Below, in pieces: positions 16,882 through 24,675 of a stretch of 64,000 nucleotides of DNA (within the stretch, counting starts at the first letter, position 1; each line of letters begins with the position of its first letter). Source of the DNA: Segetibacter aerophilus. GTDB lineage: Bacteria; Bacteroidota; Bacteroidia; Chitinophagales; Chitinophagaceae. The notes under the pieces were generated by a model. The model did not search any database. It was not told the DNA's origin and saw only the letters and a list, made by a program, of their open reading frames with translations. The stretch spans positions 62,001 to 126,000 of the forward strand of contig NZ_BJYT01000009.1 in the NCBI RefSeq assembly GCF_007991655.1, in the 5' to 3' direction. A program made the translations under genes and the position numbers.

Positions 16882-18010
16882 ATCTAAATTGCTTGAGTTC
16901 TAACAATGAAATTTTATTCTCATAAATAGCCTTCCCAATAATTACACCTTTACAACCAATTTCCTGGAGCTGGTCAACATCTTGCAGGGAGCTAACGCCT
17001 CCACTGGCGATAAAAAAAAGATCAGGAAATTTTGAAATGATGTTTTTATAAAGGTCTACAGAAGGGCCTTCCATTTTGCCGTCTTTGCTCACGTCAGTGC
17101 AAAATATCTGTTGCACACCTTTATTTACATACTTTTCTATAAAGTCATAAATCCAAATGTCTGTTGTTTCAAGCCAACCGCTCACGGCAATTTTTTCATC
17201 TTTTACGTCGGCCCCCAAAATAAACTTTTCTGCCCCAAATTGCTGAAGCCACGTGGTAAATGCTGTTTCGTCTTTTACGGCAATGCTTCCTACCGTTGCA
17301 TAAGTGGCCCCACTCTCTAAAACAATGCTGACATCTTTTTCGGTTTTTATTCCACCTCCAAAATCTACTACCAACTTCGTTTTTCCCGCAATTGCTTCGA
17401 GTACCTTCCAGTTTTTTACTGCACCTGCCTTCGCTCCGTCCAAATCAACAAGATGTAGCCGCATTATTTCTGCATCCTCAAATTGCTTTGCGACATCTAA
17501 AGGATTTTTATGGTAAATAGTTTTTTTTGAATAATCGCCCTGTGTCAGTCGAACGCATTTTCCATCGATGATATCTATTGCTGGTATTATTTGAAGCCCC
17601 CCCACCCCTAAAGGGGAGCTTGTAAAAACCTGAGTTTTTTGTTTGGCGTTTCCTATCTCAGTTTCAATTTGTTTTAGCACTTTTGATACATCATTAAAAA
17701 GTTCGTTATTCTCAAAACGTAGTATCTTAATTCCCAACTCTTTCAAATGACCTTCTCTGATTTCGTCATTTCTTTTTACTTCTTCAATTGCATGAATACT
17801 TCCATCTAACTCTATCCCCAACTTAAGTTCATGGCAGTAAAAATCTAGAACATACAAAAACGCAGGATGTTGTCTCCGAAATTTTACCCCCAATTGCCCT
17901 CCTTTCAAATAGTTCCAAAGCAACTCTTCAGCGTCTGTCGTACGATTTCTAAGCTCTTCAGCTTTTTCAAAGATCAAGTTATTAGCCCCATAAAACATTT
18001 CTTTCTTCAC
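16877..18010 (-). CDS. hisA: Fusion: DUF559 endonuclease-like domain + HisA isomerase
   Basis: 377 residues. Residues 1-120 are a DUF559/Vsr-like PD-(D/E)XK domain: TDAEELLWNYL, KFRRQHP (43-49), DFYCHELKLGIELDG with D56, E67 and D69 as likely catalytic residues, and ILRFENNE. Residues 139-377 are a complete HisA barrel (LQIIPAIDIIDGKCVRLTQG with catalytic D146, VDFGGGIKTE, FILGADVKDE, FIASGGVSS), the ProFAR isomerase of histidine synthesis. The linker VFTSSPLGVGG is a translated GC-rich palindromic element. HisA normally starts M-IIPAID; here that codon is CTT, so HisA is made either as the fusion (start GTG at 18010 or ATG at 17998) or from an internal GTG at 17605. I know of no role for DUF559 in histidine synthesis. 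Confidence 0.9.
   Translation of the reverse strand: MKKEMFYGANNLIFEKAEELRNRTTDAEELLWNYLKGGQLGVKFRRQHPAFLYVLDFYCHELKLGIELDGSIHAIEEVKRNDEIREGHLKELGIKILRFENNELFNDVSKVLKQIETEIGNAKQKTQVFTSSPLGVGGLQIIPAIDIIDGKCVRLTQGDYSKKTIYHKNPLDVAKQFEDAEIMRLHLVDLDGAKAGAVKNWKVLEAIAGKTKLVVDFGGGIKTEKDVSIVLESGATYATVGSIAVKDETAFTTWLQQFGAEKFILGADVKDEKIAVSGWLETTDIWIYDFIEKYVNKGVQQIFCTDVSKDGKMEGPSVDLYKNIISKFPDLFFIASGGVSSLQDVDQLQEIGCKGVIIGKAIYENKISLLELKQFRS
17594..17621 (-). repeat. GC-rich palindromic element forming the DUF559-HisA linker
   Basis: On the minus strand it reads GCTCCCCTTTAGGGGTGGGG followed by GGGCTT. It aligns base for base with the hisF copy apart from a shorter stem and C/T changes. It is read in frame as SSPLGVGG, and ends at the position of the lost HisA initiator. 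Confidence 0.75.
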
Positions 18011-18033
18011 CTGTTATACGTTTTAAAATTAAT

Positions 18034-18095
18034 TTCTTCTCGCTCCTCCCTTTAGGGCTGGGGCTTCTTCTCTCTCCTCCCTTTAGGGCCGGGGC
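18034..18095 (+). repeat. Two tandem 31-base units carrying the palindromic element
   Basis: Two adjacent 31-base units (18034-18064 and 18065-18095) differ at only two positions. Each begins TTCTTCTC, contains CTCCTCCCTTTAGGG and ends in CTGGGGC or CCGGGGC. The second unit supplies the last codons (MPRP) and the TAA stop of hisH. Confidence 0.8.
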
Positions 18096-18682
18096 ATCTC
18101 TATAAAATTTTTCAAAATTTGTTCGCCTGCGTTAGCGCTCTTTTCTGTATGAAATTGTACACCATAAAAGTTGCCCTTACTTAAAGCGGCGCTGAAAGGT
18201 TTGGTATAATTGGTCGTAGCGATTGTGTGTTCACCTAGCGAGGCATAATAGCTATGGACAAAATAGCAATAACTGTCTTCTTTTACATTTTTCATTAAAG
18301 GAGACTTTAAGTCGTAGATATTATTCCAACCCATTTGAGGCACTTTTAATTCGGAGCCGCTGCTATCAAACTTAAGTACCTGTTCTTCAAATATGCCTAA
18401 ACAGTCAGTATCATTTTCTTCGCTGTATGCGCACATTAACTGCATTCCCAGGCATACGCCAAGTACCGGCTGTTTTAATTCTTTAATTACCTGATCCAGC
18501 TTTCTTGCCTTTAAATAGTCCATAGCTGTACTGGCTTCTCCAACACCAGGAAAAATTACTTTGTCTGCTGATTGAAGCTCTTCGACGTCGTCAGTCACTT
18601 CCGCCTCCACTCCTATTCTTTCCAGTGCAAATAATACTGATTGAATATTACCGGCATTGTACTTAACTATTTTCAGAACCAT
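18083..18682 (-). CDS. hisH: Imidazole glycerol phosphate synthase glutaminase subunit
   Basis: 199 residues. A class I glutamine amidotransferase with the nucleophile motif VLGVCLGMQLM (Cys about residue 78), the His/Glu motif GVQFHTEKS near the end, and the opening IVKYNAGNIQSVLFALERIG typical of HisH. It feeds ammonia to HisF. The C-terminus ends NFIEMPRP, where the last three codons and the TAA stop lie inside a palindromic element, so the natural end was probably replaced by the insertion. It follows trpA by 72 bases on the same strand. Confidence 0.95.
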   Translation of the reverse strand: MVLKIVKYNAGNIQSVLFALERIGVEAEVTDDVEELQSADKVIFPGVGEASTAMDYLKARKLDQVIKELKQPVLGVCLGMQLMCAYSEENDTDCLGIFEEQVLKFDSSGSELKVPQMGWNNIYDLKSPLMKNVKEDSYCYFVHSYYASLGEHTIATTNYTKPFSAALSKGNFYGVQFHTEKSANAGEQILKNFIEMPRP

Positions 18683-18754
18683 GATTTAGATTAATTATGA
18701 CGAAAGCCTGTGGGAAAAATGATTGGACTCATTCCCTTCTGAAACTTCCACATC

Positions 18755-19522
18755 TTAAATAATTGTTTGCAAAAAATCTCTTGTTGCTGTATTAACATCT
18801 TTACCATTACCTAACGCTTTAATGTAAGCGCTTCCGATAATTGCGCCATTTGTGTATTTACAAGCTACTTCGAATGTTTCGCGGTCTTTTATTCCAAATC
18901 CAACAAGAATGGGATTTGTGAGATTCATGTCGCTCAACTTTTTAAAATACCCTTCCTGCTCACTGATGTCTTTGTTATTGCCTGTTGTAGAGGAGGAGGA
19001 AACGGCATATAAAAAACCTGTACTTAATTCGTCAATCCTTTTCAATCTTTCATCTTTTGTTTCTGGTGTTACAAGAAAGATAAGATTCAATTGATGTCGC
19101 TCAAGGATCTCTCGGTATTCAGTCTCATACTCATACATCGGCAAGTCAGGAAGAATTAAACCATCAATACCAACTTCGGCAGCTTTTCTACAAAAATTTT
19201 CAAACCCATATTGAATAACAGGATTCATATAACCCATTAGAATAACAGGGACATGAATAGTAGGCCTCATTTCTTCTAATTGATTGAACAAAATTGAAAT
19301 CGTCATTCCATTTTGTAAAGCAACCGCACCACTTTGCTGGATTACCTCTCCGTCTGCAAGCGGGTCGCTGTAGGGCATTCCCAGTTCTATTAAATCAGCA
19401 CCATTATCCTGCAAAGCTTTCATTACTTCCATTGTACTTTCAAGTTTAGGAAAACCTGCAGTACAATACACATTTAAAACTTTTTGCTGCTTCTGTTTGA
19501 ATAATTCTTCAATCTTTGTCAT
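18755..19522 (-). CDS. trpA: Tryptophan synthase alpha chain
   Basis: 255 residues. The catalytic Glu lies in LIELGMPYSDPLADGEVIQQ, the second acid in LILPDLPMYEYE, and the phosphate-binding loop in PILVGFGIKD. It cleaves indole-3-glycerol phosphate and passes indole to TrpB. In most Bacteroidota trpA directly follows trpB; here two GNAT genes (19528-20480) separate them. It begins with ATG six bases after the GNAT stop, so it is in the same operon. Confidence 0.96.
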   Translation of the reverse strand: MTKIEELFKQKQQKVLNVYCTAGFPKLESTMEVMKALQDNGADLIELGMPYSDPLADGEVIQQSGAVALQNGMTISILFNQLEEMRPTIHVPVILMGYMNPVIQYGFENFCRKAAEVGIDGLILPDLPMYEYETEYREILERHQLNLIFLVTPETKDERLKRIDELSTGFLYAVSSSSTTGNNKDISEQEGYFKKLSDMNLTNPILVGFGIKDRETFEVACKYTNGAIIGSAYIKALGNGKDVNTATRDFLQTII

Positions 19523-19527
19523 CGCGG

Positions 19528-19998
19528 TTATTTAAGATCTATCTCCATTTTTATATCTGCCCTTTTATATTCGACGTTTCCTAAAGGAACTTCCTTGAAT
19601 CCAAATTTCGAATACAAGTGTATGGCAGGTTTTAACCTTGTGTTTGAGTATAGAATAATTTTGTGAGCTTTTAAATCGCGGGCTTTCTTCAAACAAAACT
19701 CAATCAATTTATTTCCAATTTTCTTCCCCTGGAACTCTTCTGCAACAGCCATTTTTGATAACTCGTAAACGCCGTCTTCAGTTTTTATCAAAGCAAATGT
19801 TCCCGCTATTTGATCACCTGTTATAGCAAAAAATATAAAACCTCCTTTGTCTATAATATAAGCTCTAGGAGAGGCCAAAATCTTCTCATCAATTGGTTCG
19901 ACTTCAAAGTACTTCTGAAGCCATGCACGGTTTAATCTGGCAAAGTCTTCGTTGAATTTTTCGTCGTAGCTGATGATATTGATTTGTTCTGGGTTCAT
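19528..19998 (-). CDS. GNAT family N-acetyltransferase
   Basis: 156 residues with the GNAT fold. The acetyl-CoA loop appears as KMAVAEEFQGKKIGNKLIEF (about residues 85-104), followed by the strand KIILYSNTRLKPAIHLYSKFGFKEVPL typical of motif B. It should transfer an acetyl group from acetyl-CoA to an amine in the cytoplasm; the acceptor is unknown. It overlaps the preceding GNAT gene by four bases (ATGA) and precedes trpA by five bases, so translation is coupled. Tryptophan synthesis has no acetyltransferase step, so it is likely an inserted passenger. Confidence 0.85.
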   Translation of the reverse strand: MNPEQINIISYDEKFNEDFARLNRAWLQKYFEVEPIDEKILASPRAYIIDKGGFIFFAITGDQIAGTFALIKTEDGVYELSKMAVAEEFQGKKIGNKLIEFCLKKARDLKAHKIILYSNTRLKPAIHLYSKFGFKEVPLGNVEYKRADIKMEIDLK

Positions 19999-20480
19999 TT
20001 TTGGTCCTTATACATAAAATACTTTTCCTTATCCCTCTCCTCCATTTTGAAACCCAACCTCAGATATAGCTTCTGTGCCCTGATATTTACTTTTAAAACT
20101 TCGAGCTCCAACCTTTTCTTTTTCTCCTCAGCTTCTTTAATCAGGTCCCGCATGATTTTAGTTCCAATACCTTGCGACTGGTAATCTGGTAGCAGGTACA
20201 ATCCACTTATGAAAATGCTTGCATCTCCTTCTTTCACATCCACACTTCCTATCGGTTGATCACCTGCTCTGATAATTTTTGTATTCCCTTCTGCAAAACT
20301 GTTCTTGTGAAACTTCGTCTGAAACTGATCATCCCAACCCCATGTTTGCTCTACGTATTCGCGGTAAGCAATCCTCTTAAGTCGATAAACAAAATCGAAA
20401 TCGTCATTTGTTGCTGCTGATAAAGTGTAAGCCCCAAACCCTTGAAGGGGCATTAAAGGATACCCATACTTATTTGGCAT
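19995..20480 (-). CDS. GNAT family N-acetyltransferase
   Basis: 161 residues. The acetyl-CoA site reads YLLPDYQSQGIGTKIMRDLI (about residues 96-115), followed by LEVLKVNIRAQKLYLRLGFKMEERD. The N-terminus (MPNKYGYPLMPLQGFGAYTL) is unusual: the part LMPLQGFGAYT is encoded by a GC-rich palindromic element, and the normal GNAT start is probably just after it. It follows trpB by 64 bases and overlaps the next GNAT gene by four. The acceptor is unknown. The two paralogous-looking neighbours may be an old tandem pair, but their sequences have diverged. Confidence 0.85.
   Translation of the reverse strand: MPNKYGYPLMPLQGFGAYTLSAATNDDFDFVYRLKRIAYREYVEQTWGWDDQFQTKFHKNSFAEGNTKIIRAGDQPIGSVDVKEGDASIFISGLYLLPDYQSQGIGTKIMRDLIKEAEEKKKRLELEVLKVNIRAQKLYLRLGFKMEERDKEKYFMYKDQK
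20429..20451 (-). repeat. GC-rich palindromic element in the GNAT 5' end
   Basis: On the minus strand GCCCCTTCAAGGGTTTGGGG followed by CTT. It has the common plan CCCTTYAAGGG plus a GGGGCTT tail, in operon orientation, and is translated in frame as PLQGFGA. Confidence 0.65.
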
Positions 20481-20525
20481 AAGAAAATATTTAATAAACT
20501 AAAACCCGAACAACAATCTCACTAA

Positions 20526-20560
20526 CTCCCTTTTTGGGGCCGGGTTAAACTCCCTTTAAC
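20526..20560 (+). repeat. GC-rich palindromic element at the trpB 3' end
   Basis: On the plus strand CTCCCTTTTTGGGGCCGGGT followed by TAAACTCCCTTTAACG. It carries one full and one partial unit. The complement of GGTTAA forms the TAA stop of trpB, whose last residues LKGV are encoded by the partial unit. Confidence 0.55.
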
Positions 20561-21789
20561 GCAGGAGCTTGTTCCATACTTCTCATATACGTTGCCAAAT
20601 CTTTGTCACCTCTTCCACTTAAACAAACAATAGTTACATCGTCTTCTTTCAAATCCATTTGCTTCAAAGCAGAGAATGCGTGAGCCGACTCAAGGGCTGG
20701 AATGATCCCTTCAAGCTTTGCCAATTCAAAAGCGGCCGTCAAAGAGTCTTCGTCTGTTACACTTAAGAAAGTACCACGGCCACAGTCGAACAAGTGTGCA
20801 TGCATGGGTCCAATTCCCGGGTAGTCGAGGCCGGCAGAAATGCTATGAGGTTCTATTACCTGGCCGTCTTCAGTTTGCATAACCAGGCTTTTGCTTCCGT
20901 GTAAAACACCGGCACGACCAAGCTGTGTAGTAGCTGCACTCATGCCACTATTAATACCATGACCAGCGGCTTCAACAGCGATCAACCTTACAGCCGGTTC
21001 ATTAATAAAGTGATAAAAAGCGCCCGCAGCATTGCTTCCACCACCAACACAGGCAACTACCTGGTTTGGTAACTCGGCGCCGGTCTTTTCCTTTAGCTGC
21101 CATCTCATTTCTTCGCTTATAACGCTTTGAAAACGAGCAACCATATCAGGATAAGGGTGCGGGCCGACAACACTTCCAATAATATAATGAGTGTGTACTG
21201 GCTCGTTGATCCAGGCACGGATTGCTTCGTTCGTAGCATCTTTTAAAGTTCTGCTACCGCTCTTTGCAGGAACCACAGTTGCTCCAAGCATCTTCATCCG
21301 GGCAACATTTGGTGCCTGACGTTCTATATCCACCTCTCCCATATATACGACACACTCCATTCCTTTCAATGCACAAACCGTTGCAGTTGCTACACCATGT
21401 TGCCCTGCGCCTGTTTCAGCTATAATCCTTTTTTTGCCCAATTTCTGTGCAAGCAAAATTTGCCCTATTGTATTATTTATTTTATGTGCCCCTGTATGAC
21501 AAAGGTCTTCACGCTTCAGGTAAATCTTGCTGTTGAACTGCTTGCTTAAACGCTGTGCAAAAAATAAAGGAGTTGGCCTTCCAACATAATCTCTAAGCAA
21601 CTCCTGGTATTCCTTCTGGAAAGATGGTTCAGCCATAATTTCTAAATACCGCGTCTTCAATTGCTCCACATTTGGATGCAACATTTCGGGAATATAAGCA
21701 CCTCCAAATTTGCCGTAATAACCAAATTCATTAGGTCCGACACCTTCCTTACCAATTGGCGATAAAATCGTTTCTTCTACAGTCGTCAT
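20545..21789 (-). CDS. trpB: Tryptophan synthase beta chain
   Basis: 414 residues. The PLP lysine is in the motif [19 protein letters not shown], followed by [13 protein letters not shown], the phosphate-binding GGGSNAAG and the C-terminal [13 protein letters not shown]. It condenses indole with serine to give tryptophan. The start is ATG ([13 protein letters not shown]). The last residues (ALKGV) and stop fall in a palindromic element. It is 86 bases after trpF and 64 before the first GNAT gene. Confidence 0.97.
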   Translation of the reverse strand: MTTVEETILSPIGKEGVGPNEFGYYGKFGGAYIPEMLHPNVEQLKTRYLEIMAEPSFQKEYQELLRDYVGRPTPLFFAQRLSKQFNSKIYLKREDLCHTGAHKINNTIGQILLAQKLGKKRIIAETGAGQHGVATATVCALKGMECVVYMGEVDIERQAPNVARMKMLGATVVPAKSGSRTLKDATNEAIRAWINEPVHTHYIIGSVVGPHPYPDMVARFQSVISEEMRWQLKEKTGAELPNQVVACVGGGSNAAGAFYHFINEPAVRLIAVEAAGHGINSGMSAATTQLGRAGVLHGSKSLVMQTEDGQVIEPHSISAGLDYPGIGPMHAHLFDCGRGTFLSVTDEDSLTAAFELAKLEGIIPALESAHAFSALKQMDLKEDDVTIVCLSGRGDKDLATYMRSMEQAPALKGV

Positions 21790-21875
21790 TGAATTACTTT
21801 TTTAGCTGGTGCAACGCACCACCTTAGTTTGAGCTTTTTTAAAGGAGTTTCTCGTTTTTGCTTTATGTGATTGGT

Positions 21876-22559
21876 CTAAGGTGAAGACAGACTCTTTACA
21901 AACGCTCCCACTTTGTCCATATCCTTTACTCCGGGTGATATTTCAAACTTGCTGTTTATGTCGACTGCAAACAAGTCTTTTGCTACAGGTTGTTGCATGA
22001 ACTCTTTTATACTACCGCCATCTGCTGGCTCAATTCCTCCACTTAAGAAAAAGGGCTTATTAATGTTCACTCCCTTTAACTTACTCCAATTGAATTTCTT
22101 GCCTGTACCGCCATAACCTGCACCATCGGTATCGAACATAAACATGTCAGTGTCTGCGCTATAATTCCTGGTCTTCCATTCTACTTCGCAATCGTCTGTA
22201 ATTCTAAATGCTTTAATAACAGAGATATAGTTAGAAAGTTTCGAGCAATAAAACGGGGTTTCGTCTCCATGTAATTGCACCATATCAAGGCCGAAGTTAT
22301 CAACATGATTCATTACCTCATCATAAGAAGCATTCACAAAAACACCTATTTTAAACACCTTCAACTTTGCTTTTTTTACCTCATGCCCTTTTAAATGACG
22401 CATAACAAACCGAGGCGATTTATGGTAAAAGATCATTCCCGCAAACTGCACTCCCATGTCACCTAACTGGTGCATTTGATCCAAGCTTGTCATGCCACAA
22501 ACTTTTATGCGGCAAGCCTTGAACGTGTCTGTTGCCTCGGTGCCACTATTGCTATCCAT
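21876..22559 (-). CDS. trpF: Phosphoribosylanthranilate isomerase
   Basis: 227 residues. The catalytic Cys is in CRIKVCGMTSLDQ, the catalytic Asp region in FDTDGAGYGGTGKKF and the phosphate loop in FLSGGIEPADG. Compared with the usual 205-210 residues it has about 15 extra N-terminal residues (MDSNSGTEATDTFKA) of low complexity; a shorter start is not available as ATG right before the first strand. It acts on PRA to give CdRP. Ten bases separate it from trpC, so they are co-translated. Confidence 0.95.
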   Translation of the reverse strand: MDSNSGTEATDTFKACRIKVCGMTSLDQMHQLGDMGVQFAGMIFYHKSPRFVMRHLKGHEVKKAKLKVFKIGVFVNASYDEVMNHVDNFGLDMVQLHGDETPFYCSKLSNYISVIKAFRITDDCEVEWKTRNYSADTDMFMFDTDGAGYGGTGKKFNWSKLKGVNINKPFFLSGGIEPADGGSIKEFMQQPVAKDLFAVDINSKFEISPGVKDMDKVGAFVKSLSSP

Positions 22560-22569
22560 TACTTAATTT

Positions 22570-23379
22570 TTATCCCTCCATTTCAACCTTTGAAGCTGCT
22601 TTAAGGGCATTTACAAAATCAGCAAAAGCAATCGAAGGATCAGCATGTTTCATAAAGTTTTCTCCAATCAAAAAACCCTTGTATCCATGCTGTCTAAGGC
22701 GAAGAATCGTGTCTACATCACTTATTCCACTTTCAGAAATCTTTATTTTATCGGCAGGTATTTTCTCACTCAATTCAATTGACCGGTTAACATCCACCGT
22801 AAACGTTTTTAGATCCCGGTTGTTTACGCCGACTATGTCGACCTCTGTGCAAATATGCGACAACTCTTCTTCATTATGAATTTCAAGCAGCACTTCGAGA
22901 CTTTGTCGCTTTGCAAAAAGTGCCAGTTCCTGTACCCGCTGAGGAGTTAGATTTGCAGCAATCAGCAAAATAACACTTGCCCCAATAGCCTTCGCCTCTA
23001 TGATCTGATACTCATCAATTATAAAATCCTTTCTTAAAATTGGCACCGAAACTATATCTCTCGCATAAATAATATCATCGTTTGATCCACCAAAGTAATT
23101 CTCATCAGTCAAAATCGAAATGCCTGCAGCACCATGAGCGTCATAGGTTTCTACAACTGGCCCGATTTGAATGTCTGCATTAATAACACCTTTTGACGGT
23201 GATTTTCGCTTAAACTCGGCAATGATACCTGTGCTTCCTTCTGCAAGAAGATTTGAGACGAGTGAATTGCACATTGAAGCGTACAAAGGAAAAGTCTTAA
23301 GATCTTCCACAGGCACCAGCTCCTTTTTTTGCTCTACTTCAATTCGTTTGCTGGCGATAATGTTATCAAGAATGTTCAT
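22570..23379 (-). CDS. trpC: Indole-3-glycerol phosphate synthase
   Basis: 269 residues. The catalytic Lys/Glu motif is GIIAEFKRKSPSKGVI, with SILTDENYFGGS, PILRKDFIIDEYQ, VGVNNRDLKTF and KISESGIS all in order. It closes CdRP to indole-3-glycerol phosphate. It starts at ATG 303 bases after trpD; that gap is unusually long for this operon and is filled with three kinds of repeats. Confidence 0.97.
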   Translation of the reverse strand: MNILDNIIASKRIEVEQKKELVPVEDLKTFPLYASMCNSLVSNLLAEGSTGIIAEFKRKSPSKGVINADIQIGPVVETYDAHGAAGISILTDENYFGGSNDDIIYARDIVSVPILRKDFIIDEYQIIEAKAIGASVILLIAANLTPQRVQELALFAKRQSLEVLLEIHNEEELSHICTEVDIVGVNNRDLKTFTVDVNRSIELSEKIPADKIKISESGISDVDTILRLRQHGYKGFLIGENFMKHADPSIAFADFVNALKAASKVEMEG

Positions 23380-23449
23380 ATTGTAAAAGTAAAACTCTAA
23401 TTAGTTTATTATTCTATAGCGTTTCTTGGCCGACTTTAGATTTTCATAG

Positions 23450-23476
23450 CATCATCGTTGTGTCACTCACTTGTAC
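23450..23476 (-). repeat. Dispersed intergenic repeat, GTGACAC subtype
   Basis: On the minus strand GTACAAGTGAGTGACACAAC followed by GATGATG. This is an almost ideal copy of the second subtype and lies between trpD and trpC in operon orientation. Confidence 0.7.
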
Positions 23477-23500
23477 TTTTGGTAATTCGCCGCGCGGCCG

Positions 23501-23542
23501 CCTCATCCTGGCCTCCTTCTCCTTGGGGAGAAGGAAGCCAGG
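23501..23542 (+). repeat. Long hairpin repeat between trpD and trpC
   Basis: CCTTCTCC and GGAGAAGG form a perfect 8-bp stem around TTGG, flanked by further pairing CCTGGC / GCCAGG. It resembles the GC-rich elements at the other junctions (palindrome plus a C/G-rich side arm) but with a different core. It might also act as an mRNA stabiliser or attenuator, since no T-run follows on the operon strand. Confidence 0.6.
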
Positions 23543-23620
23543 CAGGGGAATAAATTGTTTTTCTTTAGCATTGACAATTCAACTCTAACAACTTGACCCA
23601 ACAAAATATTACAGCAACTA

Positions 23621-23681
23621 ACCCTAAACTCTAAACCTTAAACTTCAAACTCTAAACCCTAAACCCTGAACTTTAAACCTT
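23621..23681. repeat. Telomere-like heptanucleotide tandem array
   Basis: Eight consecutive 7-base units follow the pattern ACYYTAA: ACCCTAA, ACTCTAA, ACCTTAA, ACTTCAA, ACTCTAA, ACCCTAA, ACCCTGA and ACTTTAA, then a partial ACC. The array stops two bases before the trpD stop codon. It is a degenerate copy-slippage array; the likeness to plant telomere sequence is presumably coincidence. Confidence 0.85.
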
Positions 23682-23682
23682 T

Positions 23683-24675
23683 CTATTGCAAACTCACCAA
23701 CTTCTGCAAACACTTGTATGCTTTGCCACTTTCCAAACTTTCTACAGCCGCTCCGTAGGCTTCATCATACGAATTATATTCTCCGGTGCATTGCAACGCC
23801 ATTGCTGAATTTGCAATTACAACCGCATTTTGAGCAAATGTTCCTTCGCCCTTAATAATCTTTAAAAACATTTTAGCTGCTTCTTCGGGTGTATTGCCAC
23901 CGAAAATGTCCTGAGGTTGCACCATACGTTTACCAATCTGTTCTGGTGTAAAAACCTTTTCTCCTGCGTTCGTGATGACTTTCGTGTCATCAGTCAGTGA
24001 TATCTCATCATACCCATCAAGGCTGTGAATAATAGTGAAAGGCTTGCCTGTTTGCTGCAACAAATAATTATAAATTCTCGCCATTTCAAGATTATAAACC
24101 CCGACCAACTGAAAATCAGGATCAGCCGGATTGATCATTGGACCAAGCATATTAAAGAACGTACGAATTCCAAGGCTTTTTCTTAGTGGACCAACAGTCT
24201 TCATTGCCGGGTGAAACAATGGAGCATGCATAAAGCAGATGTTTGCTTCATCAACCTCTTTCTTCAAAGCGTCAATATTGTTCTTAAGCTTATAACCCAG
24301 TTGCTCCATTACGTTTGATGCACCGCTGGTAGAGGTCATGCCATAATTGCCATGTTTTGCCACTTTCTGTTCAGTGCCGGCAACTATAAAACATGAAAGA
24401 GTTGAGATGTTGAAAGTATTTTTTCCATCACCACCCGTACCAACAATGTCCATTGTTTTAAAGCCGTTCAAATCAACTTTTGTGCAAAGCTCCAGTAAAG
24501 CATCTCTAAATCCCTGCAACTCATCTATCGTAATGCTTCGCATTAAATAAACAGTTACAAAAGCTGTTATCTCGTACTCGTTGTATATAGCTTTCGAGAT
24601 GTTGGTGAGAACCTCTTTAGCTTGCTCGCGACTTAAAGTCTTGTGCTCGAATAGGTGTTGTAAGATTTTCTTCAT
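23683..24675 (-). CDS. trpD: Anthranilate phosphoribosyltransferase
   Basis: 330 residues. PRPP-binding motif DIVGTGGDGKNTFNIST, then AKHGNYGMTSTSGASNVMEQLG and the anthranilate-contact region RKSLGIRTFFNMLGPMINPA. It joins anthranilate to PRPP. The ATG lies directly against the terminal repeat of the GxxExxY module (the repeat begins at the next base upstream), so whatever ribosome-binding sequence it once had is now the repeat end. Confidence 0.97.
   Translation of the reverse strand: MKKILQHLFEHKTLSREQAKEVLTNISKAIYNEYEITAFVTVYLMRSITIDELQGFRDALLELCTKVDLNGFKTMDIVGTGGDGKNTFNISTLSCFIVAGTEQKVAKHGNYGMTSTSGASNVMEQLGYKLKNNIDALKKEVDEANICFMHAPLFHPAMKTVGPLRKSLGIRTFFNMLGPMINPADPDFQLVGVYNLEMARIYNYLLQQTGKPFTIIHSLDGYDEISLTDDTKVITNAGEKVFTPEQIGKRMVQPQDIFGGNTPEEAAKMFLKIIKGEGTFAQNAVVIANSAMALQCTGEYNSYDEAYGAAVESLESGKAYKCLQKLVSLQ

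Larger units (their letters stand above)
17594..18095 (-). mobile_element. Putative DUF559 nuclease module bounded by inverted palindromic repeats
   Basis: A DUF559 nuclease reading frame of about 130 codons is flanked by GC-rich palindromic elements in opposite orientation. Reading inward from the hisA side gives AAGCCCCCCCACCCCTAAAG followed by GGGAG. Reading inward from the hisH side gives AAGCCCCAGCCCTAAAGGGA followed by GGAG, present as two tandem copies. The unit lies exactly between the hisH stop and the HisA start. No target duplication was found. Mobility is inferred from the structure, not shown. Confidence 0.5.

Noticed and set aside
23621-23681. Possible CRISPR array
   Set aside because: The units are 7 bases without spacers and no cas genes are nearby; it is a simple tandem repeat.
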